Positions 16,419 through 24,275 of a stretch of DNA of 64,000 nt are shown here, piece by piece (position 1 is the stretch's first letter; each line of letters opens with the position of its first letter). The notes under the pieces were generated by a model, which was not told where the DNA came from, searched no databases, and was given only the letters and a program-made list of their open reading frames with translations. Origin of the DNA: Pseudomonadota bacterium (GTDB lineage: Bacteria; Pseudomonadota; Gammaproteobacteria; Steroidobacterales; Steroidobacteraceae). Both the position numbers and the translations under genes were made by a program. The stretch covers positions 1 through 64,000 of the forward strand of contig JAFEFN010000017.1 of NCBI GenBank assembly GCA_018240525.1. The letters run 5' to 3'.

Positions 16419-17519
16419 GAACGGCTGCGCGGCCTGCCCGCGCGCCGAGGGCTGCGTCTTGCGCCGCAGGCAGTCCTGGATGAGTTCCAGCGCGGTGCGC
16501 TGGCTGGGCGGCAGTTCGACCTCGCTCAGCCCGAGCGGGGTGGTGCGGCTGCCCCAGCGGATGAGGTGGGCGCAGTAACTGAGCCCACCCCCAAACCCCG
16601 GCAGCATCAACAGGTTCCCGGCGCGCACGCGCCCTTCCTCGAGCGCCTCGCACAGCGCGATCGCCACGGTCGCCGCGGACATGTTGCCGTAGCGGTGGAT
16701 GTTCACGAACACGCGTTCCATCGGCACGCCGGCCTTGCGCGCCACGGCCTCGATGATGCGCAGGTTCGCCTGGTGCGGCACCACGAGGTCCACGTCCTGC
16801 GCCGTGAGACCGAGGCGGCCCAGCGAGTCGGCGCAGGCCGCGCTCATGCCGGCGACCGCCTTCTTGAAGATCTCCTGGCCTTCGAACTTCCAGCGCGTCA
16901 CGCCATAGAGCACGCCGTGGTTGGCGTAGCGCCCGCCCATGCCCTGCACCGTGAGGATGTCGCGCGCCTCGCCGAAGCAGCCGAGCTTCTCGGCGAGCAC
17001 GCCCTCCTCGTTCTCGCTGGCCTCGAGCACCACGGCGGCTGCGCCGTCGCCGAACAGCACCGCGACGTTGCGGTCGGTCCAGTCCATGAAGGGTGAGATC
17101 AGCTCCGCGCCGATCACCAGGGCGCGCCGTACGACGCCGCTGCGGATCATGGCGGTGGCGGCGGACAGGCCGTACAGGAAGCTGGTGCAGGCGGTGTTGA
17201 TGTCGAAGGCGGCCGCCGGCTGCGCGCCGATGCGCAGCTGGATGCCCGAGGCCATGTTCGGCACCTGGTCATCGTGGCTGCAGGTGCCGAAGACGATGAG
17301 GTCGATGCTGCTGCCCTGGAGGCCGGCGGCGGCCAGCGCGCGCGCGGCCGCGACGTAACCCAGTTCCTGCAGGCCAACGTGCGAGATGCGTCGCTCGCGG
17401 ATGCCGGTGCGGCTGACGACCCACTCGTCGTCGGTTTCCAGGATGGTAGACAGGTCCTGGTTGGTCAGGACCGCCGGGGGCAGGCACTTGCCCCAGCCCG
17501 TTATCGCCGCGTAGGTCAC
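16407..17519 (-). CDS. fabH: FabH-like 3-oxoacyl-[ACP] synthase III
   Basis: A 370-residue thiolase-fold condensing enzyme with the KAS III triad visible: Cys in FDINTACTSFLYG, His in VVPHQANLRI, Asn in HRYGNMSAA. It would condense an acyl-CoA starter with malonyl-ACP. It is slightly longer than E. coli FabH, with a C-terminal extension (SQRTALELIQDCLRRKTQ) and no fab neighbours, so it may be a FabH2-type or specialised starter enzyme. The start is GTG at 17519 with GGGGAG upstream; the open frame beyond it is non-coding. It is divergent from ppa, 58 bases apart. Confidence 0.85.
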   Translation of the reverse strand: MTYAAITGWGKCLPPAVLTNQDLSTILETDDEWVVSRTGIRERRISHVGLQELGYVAAARALAAAGLQGSSIDLIVFGTCSHDDQVPNMASGIQLRIGAQPAAAFDINTACTSFLYGLSAATAMIRSGVVRRALVIGAELISPFMDWTDRNVAVLFGDGAAAVVLEASENEEGVLAEKLGCFGEARDILTVQGMGGRYANHGVLYGVTRWKFEGQEIFKKAVAGMSAACADSLGRLGLTAQDVDLVVPHQANLRIIEAVARKAGVPMERVFVNIHRYGNMSAATVAIALCEALEEGRVRAGNLLMLPGFGGGLSYCAHLIRWGSRTTPLGLSEVELPPSQRTALELIQDCLRRKTQPSARGQAAQPFAGL

Positions 17520-17564
17520 GCATGCTCCCCAGTGGAGGGCGTCGTAAGAATAGCAGGCTGCCGT

Positions 17565-17570
17565 TACAAT
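17565..17570 (+). promoter_or_regulatory. ppa -10 element, possible leaderless start
   Basis: TACAAT lies seven bases before the GTG start of ppa at 17578, so the predicted transcription start falls on or next to the start codon. No recognisable -35 (17542-17547 reads TCGTAA) and no Shine-Dalgarno sequence are present. Confidence 0.4.
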
Positions 17571-17577
17571 CCGCACT

Positions 17578-18195
17578 GTGTCGAATCCCACCGCATACTC
17601 GCGCTGGCGGCCGCATCCCTGGCATGGTCTCGAGCCCGGCGAGGACGCCCCGCGCGTGGTCAACGCCTACATCGAGATCACCCCGTTCGACTTCATGAAG
17701 TACGAGGTCGACAAGGCCACGGGCTACCTGCGCGTCGACCGTCCGCAGCGCACCTCCTCGACGCCGCCGTGCCTGTACGGGTTCGTGCCGCAGACCTACT
17801 GCGGCGAGCGCGTGCGGCGGCTGGCCGAGGGCTGTGATCGCGGCGACGGCGATCCGCTCGACATCTGCGTCATCAGCGAGCGGCCGATCAACCACTCGGA
17901 AGTGCTGCTGCGCGCGGTCGTGGTGGGCGGACTGAAGATCATCGACCGGGGCGAGGCGGACGACAAGATCATCGCCGTGCTCGAGGGCGACTACGTCTGG
18001 GGCAATGCCACGGAAGTCGAGGAGCTGCCGCCCGCATTCCTGGAGCGGATCGAGCACTACTTCTCCACCTACAAGCTGGTGGCGAACGAACCGCCGAAGA
18101 TCACCATCACGGGCCGCTACGGCTACGCGCAGGCGGCCGCGGTGATCCGCGCCTCGATCGAGGACTATCGCGAGAACTTCACGCAGGCGCCGTAG
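17578..18195 (+). CDS. ppa: Inorganic pyrophosphatase, family I
   Basis: A 205-residue cytoplasmic enzyme that hydrolyses pyrophosphate, pulling biosynthetic reactions forward. It carries the family I metal-binding signature DGDPLDICV (~residues 93-101), preceded by YGFVPQTYCGERVRR, and GDYVWGNATEVEELP near the end. It is about 30 residues longer than the common ~175-residue bacterial form, mostly at the N-terminus. The start is GTG; its 3' end overlaps the convergent ferredoxin-reductase gene by 17 bases. Confidence 0.93.
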   Translation: MSNPTAYSRWRPHPWHGLEPGEDAPRVVNAYIEITPFDFMKYEVDKATGYLRVDRPQRTSSTPPCLYGFVPQTYCGERVRRLAEGCDRGDGDPLDICVISERPINHSEVLLRAVVVGGLKIIDRGEADDKIIAVLEGDYVWGNATEVEELPPAFLERIEHYFSTYKLVANEPPKITITGRYGYAQAAAVIRASIEDYRENFTQAP

Positions 18196-19225
18196 CGGCC
18201 TGGCTGTCCGGCGCGTAGTCGAAGGAATCGAAGTACAGCCGTTCCGGCGCCAGTCCGGCGCCGGGGAAGCTCGCGCGGATGGCCTCGATCATCGCCGGCG
18301 GTCCCGCGGCGTAGACTTCGGACCCCGACAGCGATGCATGGTCGGCGAGGACCGCCTCGTGCACCCAGCCGGTGCGCCGGTGCGCGGCCTCCCCGGCGCC
18401 GGCCTGCGAGAGCACCGCCGTGAAACGCAGCCGTGGATGGCGCCGCACCCAGCCGAGCACGAGGTCCTCCTCGTACAGGTCGGGTGCATGGCGCGCCCCC
18501 CAGTACAGGTGGATGTCGCGCTGCCGCCCGGTCTCCAGCACGTGGCGCAGCATCGACTTGAGCGGCGCGAAGCCGGTGCCGCCCGCGACCATGACCACCG
18601 GGCCGGTTCCCTCGCGATACACGAACTGGCCGACCGGGCCCTCGATGCGCAGCAGCGCGCCCTCGCGCAGGCCCGTGCCGCCGAACAGCTGGCTGGTGAA
18701 GCCGCCTCCCTCGACGCGGCGCACGTGCAGCTCGAGCAGGTCGCTGTCGTGGGGCGGGCTGGCGATCGAGAAGCTGCGGCGCCGGCCACCCTCCAGCAGC
18801 ACGTCCAGGTACTGGCCGGCCTGGAAGCGCAGGTGCTCGACCGCGGGCAGCCGCAGCCACACCTGCATCACGTCCGCGGCGAGGGGCCGCAGGCGCGCGA
18901 TCCGGCACGGCAGCGTCTTGATCTCCACTTCGCCGACGCTGGCGATGAGCCGCGCCTCGACCGTCACATCCCCGCGCGCGCGCGCCTGGCACAGCAGCAC
19001 GTACCCCGCGTCATGCTCCTCGCGCGTCAGGCCCAGGGGGCGCCCAGCCGGGTAGTCGATCTGGCCCGCCAGCAGCCGCGCACGGCACGAGCCGCAATGG
19101 CCGGACTTGCAGCTGTGCGGCAGGTTCAGCCCGGCGGCGAGGGCGGCCTCGAGCACGGGCTGGCCGGGGGCCACGGGCACGGTGCGGCCGTGTGGCTCGA
19201 TGCGTACCTTGAATTCGGCGCTCAA
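18179..19225 (-). CDS. Ferredoxin-type NAD(P)H oxidoreductase (2Fe-2S/FAD)
   Basis: A 348-residue protein: N-terminal plant-type [2Fe-2S] ferredoxin domain (HSCKSGHCGSCRARLL, fourth Cys in VLLCQARA), then FAD-binding (RRRSFSIASPP) and NAD-binding (VAGGTGFAPLKSML) domains ending YFDSFDYAPDS. This layout fits the family usually named CDP-6-deoxy-delta-3,4-glucoseen reductase, and also phenol/toluene oxygenase reductases. No CDP-sugar genes or oxygenase are nearby, so the electron acceptor is unknown. The start is TTG at 19225 with AGGA upstream; no ATG or GTG fits and the upstream frame is a shadow. Confidence 0.82.
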   Translation of the reverse strand: MSAEFKVRIEPHGRTVPVAPGQPVLEAALAAGLNLPHSCKSGHCGSCRARLLAGQIDYPAGRPLGLTREEHDAGYVLLCQARARGDVTVEARLIASVGEVEIKTLPCRIARLRPLAADVMQVWLRLPAVEHLRFQAGQYLDVLLEGGRRRSFSIASPPHDSDLLELHVRRVEGGGFTSQLFGGTGLREGALLRIEGPVGQFVYREGTGPVVMVAGGTGFAPLKSMLRHVLETGRQRDIHLYWGARHAPDLYEEDLVLGWVRRHPRLRFTAVLSQAGAGEAAHRRTGWVHEAVLADHASLSGSEVYAAGPPAMIEAIRASFPGAGLAPERLYFDSFDYAPDSQAATAPA

Positions 19226-19312
19226 GAATCCTGTGACCGCTTGCCTGCGACGCGCCCGGCGCGCGCCAGCGGATAGACTAGACGCCCGCGCCCGTGAAGC
19301 CAAAGGATACCC

Positions 19313-19741
19313 GTGTTCGCAAACCCAACCCCGGAGCAGATCGAGCAGCGGCTGCGCTCCGCCCGGATCATCGCCGTGGTGGGCCTGTCGGCGGACCCCT
19401 CGCGACCCAGCTACCGCGTGGCGCGCGCCATGCAGGGCTTCGGCTACCGCATCATCCCGGTGACGCCGGCGCAGCCGCGCATCCTCGGCGAGGAGACGGT
19501 CGCCACGCTCTCCGAGCTGCCCCGGGTACTGAAGGCGGGTGAGCGGGTCGACATCGTCGACGTGTTCCGCCGGCCCGAGTTCGTGGCCGGGATCGTCGAT
19601 GACTGCATGCGCCTGAAGCTGCCGGCACTGTGGCTGCAGGAGGGCGTCATCGACCACGCGGCGGCGGAACGCGCCGTGGCCGCCGGCATCTTCACCGTCA
19701 TGGACCTCTGCATCTACAAGGTGCGTGCGGCGCTGCGCTGA
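19313..19741 (+). CDS. CoA-binding protein (YccU-like Rossmann fold)
   Basis: A 142-residue single-domain CoA-binding protein: IAVVGLSADPSRPSYRVARA at the N-terminus and DIVDVFRRPEFVAGIVDDC centrally, both typical of the YccU/succinyl-CoA-synthetase-like CoA_binding_2 family. Physiological function is not established. The start is GTG at 19313 with AAAGGAT upstream. dapF follows after 35 bases on the same strand. Confidence 0.9.
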   Translation: MFANPTPEQIEQRLRSARIIAVVGLSADPSRPSYRVARAMQGFGYRIIPVTPAQPRILGEETVATLSELPRVLKAGERVDIVDVFRRPEFVAGIVDDCMRLKLPALWLQEGVIDHAAAERAVAAGIFTVMDLCIYKVRAALR

Positions 19742-19776
19742 ACGGACCGGGCGCATTCGCGCTATGCTTGCCGCCG

Positions 19777-20610
19777 ATGCGCATCGATTTCACGAAGATG
19801 CATGGGGTGGGCAACGACTTCATCGTCTTCGACGCGCCCGCGGATCGCTCCGTCCTCAGGCCCGAGCGGCTGCGTGCCCTCGCCGACCGGCGCAGCGGCA
19901 TCGGCTTCGATCAGGCGCTGGTCCTCGACAGCCCGCGCACGCCCGACAGCGCGCTGTTCTACCGCATCTTCAATGCCGACGGCGACGAGGTGGAGCAATG
20001 CGGCAATGGCGCGCGCTGCATCGCTGCGCTGCTGCACCACCGCGGCCTGACCCGCAACGGCGCCATCACCCTGGGCAGCCCGGCGGGCCTGGTGCACGCG
20101 CGCATCGCCGGCGACGCGCGGGTGTCGGTGGACATGGGCGTTCCCAACTTCGATCCGCGCTCGCTGCCCTTCCTGGCCGCCGAGGGCGAGGCGGACCCGT
20201 ACCCGCTGCGGGTCGACGGCCGCACGCTCGAGGTCGGCGTCGTCTCCATGGGCAATCCGCACGCGGTGCTGACCGTGGATTCGGTCGAAACCGCCCCGGT
20301 CGCGACCCTCGGGCCCTTGATCGAGCGCCACGAGCGCTTCCCGCGACGCGTGAACGCCGGATTTCTCCAGATCCTGTCGCGCGGCGCTGTGCGGCTGCGC
20401 GTCTACGAGCGCGGCGCGGGCGAGACGCCCAGCTGCGGCACGGGCGCATGCGCGGCCGTGGCGGTCGCACGCCGCCGTGGCCTGCTCGACCCGGAAGTGC
20501 GCGTGGGCGTGCGCGGCGGCGAGTTGCAGGTAAACTGGGGCGGACCGGGTGAGCCGATCTGGCTGAGCGGTCCGACTGAGATCTCCTATGAAGGCCACGT
20601 CGAGGTTTAG
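19777..20610 (+). CDS. dapF: Diaminopimelate epimerase
   Basis: A 277-residue cytoplasmic enzyme converting LL- to meso-diaminopimelate for lysine and peptidoglycan. Both catalytic cysteines are visible, in EQCGNGARC and PSCGTGACA. The N-terminus FTKMHGVGNDFIVFDA is the family signature. It heads dapF-DUF484-xerC, the conserved gammaproteobacterial order, followed here by hslVU. lptM, often just upstream of dapF elsewhere, is instead at 39716. Confidence 0.97.
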   Translation: MRIDFTKMHGVGNDFIVFDAPADRSVLRPERLRALADRRSGIGFDQALVLDSPRTPDSALFYRIFNADGDEVEQCGNGARCIAALLHHRGLTRNGAITLGSPAGLVHARIAGDARVSVDMGVPNFDPRSLPFLAAEGEADPYPLRVDGRTLEVGVVSMGNPHAVLTVDSVETAPVATLGPLIERHERFPRRVNAGFLQILSRGAVRLRVYERGAGETPSCGTGACAAVAVARRRGLLDPEVRVGVRGGELQVNWGGPGEPIWLSGPTEISYEGHVEV

Positions 20611-20616
20611 ACCACT

Positions 20617-21324
20617 ATGACGACACGAGAGGCGCGCGGCCTGGCCGCGGTGGATACCGAAGAGGAATCGATCGCCGCCTACCTGCAGCGCAATCCGGAG
20701 TTCTTCGAGCGCCACCAGGCGGTCCTGGCGCGGCTGAAGCTGCCGCATTCCCGCGGCGGATCGACGATCTCGCTCGTCGAGCGACAGATCGAAGTCCTGC
20801 GTGAAAAGCTGGCCGGGCTGGAGAACAAGCTCGCCGAGCTGGTGCGGGTCGCCCGCGCCAACGACGCCCTGGCCGAGCGCCTGCACCGCTTCACGCGGCG
20901 CCTGCTGGGGGCGGTGCCGCGCAACGAGGCCATCGCCCGCATCGAGGCCGGCCTGCGCGAGGACTTCGATGCCTTCCACGCCGCGCTGGTGCTGGTGGGC
21001 GCCGGGGCGGACCCGGGCCTGCCCTCGTTCGTGCGCACGGTGGCGGCGGATGACCCGCAGCTGAAGTCGTTCGAGTCCCTGTTCGCCAGCGGCAAGCCAC
21101 GCTGCGGTCAGGCGCGTGACTCGCAGCGCGAGTTCCTGTTCGGTCCGGAGGGCCTGGCCATGGGCTCGGTGGCGCTCGTGCCGCTGGGCGAGCGCGGCTC
21201 GATCGGCCTCCTGGCGCTGGGCAGCGCCGACCGCGACCGCTTCCACCCGGGGATGAGCACCGAGTTCCTGTCGCGCCTCGCGGACCTGATGGCCGATTCG
21301 CTCAGCCGCGCCCCGGCAGCCTGA
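20617..21324 (+). CDS. DUF484 family protein
   Basis: A 235-residue cytoplasmic protein with the DUF484 opening (IAAYLQRNPEFFERHQAVLA), a coiled-coil segment (LVERQIEVLREKLAGLENKL) and a GAF-like C-terminal half (GSVALVPLGERGSIGLLALG). Function is unknown; it lies between dapF and xerC in most Gammaproteobacteria. It starts 6 bases past dapF. Confidence 0.92.
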   Translation: MTTREARGLAAVDTEEESIAAYLQRNPEFFERHQAVLARLKLPHSRGGSTISLVERQIEVLREKLAGLENKLAELVRVARANDALAERLHRFTRRLLGAVPRNEAIARIEAGLREDFDAFHAALVLVGAGADPGLPSFVRTVAADDPQLKSFESLFASGKPRCGQARDSQREFLFGPEGLAMGSVALVPLGERGSIGLLALGSADRDRFHPGMSTEFLSRLADLMADSLSRAPAA

Positions 21325-21340
21325 GCCGAGCCTCCCGGCG

Positions 21341-22270
21341 ATGACACCGGCGGCGCTCGAGTGGGTGGCGCGCTTCCGCCGCCACCTGTCCTCCGAGCGG
21401 CGCCTGTCCGCACACACCGAGCAGGGCTACGCGCGCGACCTCGCCGCGCTGGTGAAGTACTGCGACCGCGCCGGCATCGCCGACTGGCACGCGCTGGACA
21501 CCCAGCACGTGCGCAGCTTCGCCGCGCATTCCCACGCCGGTGGCCTGGGCGCACGCAGCATCCAGCGCCGGCTGTCCGCGGTGCGCACCTTCTTCCAGTA
21601 CCTGCTGCGCGAGAAGCCCGGCGCGAGCGTACGGGGCGAACGCGCCCCCGGCCACAACCCGGGAAGCGAGGTAAGGGCACCGAAGGCGCGGCGGCGGCTG
21701 CCCCACACCCTGGACGCCGACCAGATGGCGCGGCTCCTCGAGATCCCGCCCGGCGATGCCCTCACCACGCGCGACCGCGCCATCATGGAGCTGCTCTACT
21801 CCTCGGGCCTGCGCCTGGCCGAGCTCGTCGGGCTGGAACTGGGCAGCGTGGACCTCCGCGACCGCGTCGTGCAGGTCCTGGGCAAGGGGCGCAAGAGCCG
21901 CATCGTCCCGGTGGGCAAGGCCGCGGCGAAAGCGCTCCAGGCCTGGCTGAAGGAGCGCCCGGCCATGGCCAAGGCGGACGAAACGGCGCTGTTCGTCGGC
22001 CGCAACGGCCGGCGCCTGGGGCCGCGAGCGGTCCAGCTGCGCGTGGACTACTGGGCGCGGCGCCAGGGCCTGAACATGCACGTGCACCCGCACCTGTTTC
22101 GGCACTCATTCGCCTCCCATCTGCTTGAATCCAGTGGGGAACTGCGCGGGGTACAGGAGCTGCTGGGTCACGCCGACATCTCGACGACCCAGATCTACAC
22201 CCACCTTGATTTCCAGCACCTCGCCCGTATCTACGACGCTACCCATCCACGCGCGCGCCGCAAGGCCTGA
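21341..22270 (+). CDS. xerC: Tyrosine recombinase XerC
   Basis: A 309-residue site-specific recombinase that with XerD resolves chromosome dimers at dif. The catalytic residues are visible: Arg in SGLRLAEL, Lys in LGKGRKSRIV, His-x-x-Arg in HLFRHSFASH, His in LLGHADIST, and Tyr in TQIYTHLDF. The N-terminal SAM-like DNA-binding domain covers ~1-105. The dapF-DUF484-xerC context separates it from XerD. No haloacid dehalogenase gene (yigB) follows. Confidence 0.96.
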   Translation: MTPAALEWVARFRRHLSSERRLSAHTEQGYARDLAALVKYCDRAGIADWHALDTQHVRSFAAHSHAGGLGARSIQRRLSAVRTFFQYLLREKPGASVRGERAPGHNPGSEVRAPKARRRLPHTLDADQMARLLEIPPGDALTTRDRAIMELLYSSGLRLAELVGLELGSVDLRDRVVQVLGKGRKSRIVPVGKAAAKALQAWLKERPAMAKADETALFVGRNGRRLGPRAVQLRVDYWARRQGLNMHVHPHLFRHSFASHLLESSGELRGVQELLGHADISTTQIYTHLDFQHLARIYDATHPRARRKA

Positions 22271-22338
22271 GCTCGGGCGGGCAGGTTCCGGGTCGGCGCC
22301 AGTCGCCTCTCGGTGACAAGGCAGGATCCGGGAACTCC

Positions 22339-22905
22339 ATGAGCGACACTACGGGCTTCAATCCACACGGCACCACCATCCTCGGCGTACGACGCGCCGG
22401 CGAGATCGCCATCGGCGGCGACGGCCAGGTGACCCTCGGCAACAGCGTGATGAAGGGCAACGCGCGCAAGGTGCGGCGCCTCGCCAACGACAAGGTGATC
22501 GCCGGCTTCGCCGGCGGCACGGCCGATGCCTTCACCTTGTTCGAGCGCTTCGAGGGCAAGCTGGAGAAGTACGGCAACCTCACGCGCGCGGCCATCGAGC
22601 TTGCCAAGGACTGGCGCTCGGACCGCTACCTGCGGCGCCTGGAGGCGCTGCTGCTGGTGGGGGACCCGGATAACCTGTTCATCATCTCCGGCAACGGCGA
22701 TGTGATCGAGCCGGACCACGACGTCGCCGCCATCGGCTCGGGCGGCCAGTTCGCGCTCGCCGCGGCGCGCGCGCTGCTCGAGGGCTCGACGCTCGATGCC
22801 CGCACGATCGTCGAGCGCTCGCTCAACATCGCCGCCGACATCTGCATCTACACCAACCGCAACCTGGTCATCGAGGAACTCAAGGCCCAGGGCGCTCAGG
22901 GCTAA
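22339..22905 (+). CDS. hslV: HslV, proteasome-like peptidase subunit of HslUV
   Basis: A 188-residue threonine peptidase that forms a double hexamer and works with HslU. In E. coli the catalytic Thr follows the initiator Met; here 11 residues precede TTILGVRRAGEIAIGGDGQV, so Thr12 must be exposed by processing. No start codon lies closer to it. Xanthomonas HslV, as I recall it, has a similar extension. The protein has the family core GDGQVTLGNSVMKGNARKVR and ends EELKAQGAQG. hslU follows after 6 bases. Confidence 0.95.
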   Translation: MSDTTGFNPHGTTILGVRRAGEIAIGGDGQVTLGNSVMKGNARKVRRLANDKVIAGFAGGTADAFTLFERFEGKLEKYGNLTRAAIELAKDWRSDRYLRRLEALLLVGDPDNLFIISGNGDVIEPDHDVAAIGSGGQFALAAARALLEGSTLDARTIVERSLNIAADICIYTNRNLVIEELKAQGAQG

Positions 22906-22911
22906 CTACGC

Positions 22912-24264
22912 ATGTCATCGCTCACTCCCCGCGAGATCGTCCAGGAACTCGACAAGCACATCGTCGGCCAGCAGGCCGCGAAGCGCGCCGTGGCCATCGC
23001 CCTGCGCAACCGCTGGCGGCGCATGCAGGTCGGTGAACCGCTGCGCCAGGAGATCACCCCCAAGAACATCCTCATGATCGGGCCGACCGGGGTCGGCAAG
23101 ACCGAGATCGCGCGCCGCCTCGCGAAGCTCGCCAACGCGCCGTTCGTGAAGGTCGAGGCCACCAAGTTCACCGAGGTCGGCTACGTCGGCCGCGACGTCG
23201 AGTCCATCGTCAAGGAACTCGCCGACGTCGCGGTGAAGATGACCCGTGAGCAGGAGATGACGCGCCTGCGCGAGCGCGCCGTGGATGCCGCGGAGGAGCG
23301 GGTGCTCGACGCCCTGCTGCCCAAGCCGCGCATGATGGGCTTCTCCACCGACGAGCCGGCCACGGCCCGCGACGGGGAGACGCGCCAGAAGTTCCGCAAG
23401 ATGCTGCGCGAGCACGAGCTCGATGACCGCGAGGTCGAGATAGAGCTGCGCGCCGTGCCGGCCGGCGTCGAAATCATGGCCCCGCCCGGCATGGAGGAGA
23501 TGCAGCAGCAGCTGCAGTCGATGTTCCAGAATCTGGGCGGCAACCGCACGCGCACCCGCAAGGTGAAGGTGGCCGAGGCGCTGAAGCTGCTCACCGAGGA
23601 GGAAGCCGGCAAGCTCATCAACGAAGACGAGCTCAAGGTGCGCGCGCTCGCCAACGCCGAGCAGAACGGAATCGTATTCATCGACGAGATCGACAAGGTG
23701 ACGCGGCGCGGCGAGACCATCGGCGCGGACGTCTCGCGCGAGGGTGTGCAGCGCGACCTCCTGCCCCTGGTCGAGGGCTCCACCGTGGCCACCAAGTACG
23801 GCACGATGAAGACCGACCACGTGCTGTTCATCGCCTCGGGCGCCTTCAGCCTGTCCAAGCCCTCCGACCTGATCCCGGAGCTGCAGGGCCGCCTGCCGAT
23901 CCGCGTCGAGCTCGACTCGCTCAAGGTGGGCGACTTCGTGCGGATCCTCACCGAGCCGGACGCCTCCCTGACCGCGCAGTACCGCGCCCTCATGGGGACC
24001 GAGGGCCTGCAGGTGCAGTTTGCCGAGGATGGCGTGCGCCGCATCGCCGAGATCGCCTTCCACGTCAACGAGCGCACCGAGAACATCGGCGCGCGGCGCC
24101 TGCACACGGTCATGGAGCGCCTGCTCGAGACGGTCTCTTACGAGGCCACCGAGGAAAGTGCCAAGGCCAACGGCAACGCGACGGTCACCATCGACGCCCG
24201 CTACGTCGATGACCACCTGGGCGCCCTGGTCAAGGACGAGGACCTGAGCCGCTACATCCTGTAG
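22912..24264 (+). CDS. hslU: HslU, ATPase subunit of HslUV protease
   Basis: A 450-residue AAA+ unfoldase (Clp/Hsp100). Walker A is GPTGVGKT (~residue 57), Walker B FIDEID, and the pore motif GYVGRD. The intermediate domain spans roughly 110-240 and includes an M/Q-rich stretch. The C-terminal EDLSRYIL matches the tail that inserts into HslV. Co-transcribed with hslV. Confidence 0.97.
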   Translation: MSSLTPREIVQELDKHIVGQQAAKRAVAIALRNRWRRMQVGEPLRQEITPKNILMIGPTGVGKTEIARRLAKLANAPFVKVEATKFTEVGYVGRDVESIVKELADVAVKMTREQEMTRLRERAVDAAEERVLDALLPKPRMMGFSTDEPATARDGETRQKFRKMLREHELDDREVEIELRAVPAGVEIMAPPGMEEMQQQLQSMFQNLGGNRTRTRKVKVAEALKLLTEEEAGKLINEDELKVRALANAEQNGIVFIDEIDKVTRRGETIGADVSREGVQRDLLPLVEGSTVATKYGTMKTDHVLFIASGAFSLSKPSDLIPELQGRLPIRVELDSLKVGDFVRILTEPDASLTAQYRALMGTEGLQVQFAEDGVRRIAEIAFHVNERTENIGARRLHTVMERLLETVSYEATEESAKANGNATVTIDARYVDDHLGALVKDEDLSRYIL

Positions 24265-24275
24265 CGGTCCGGCCC

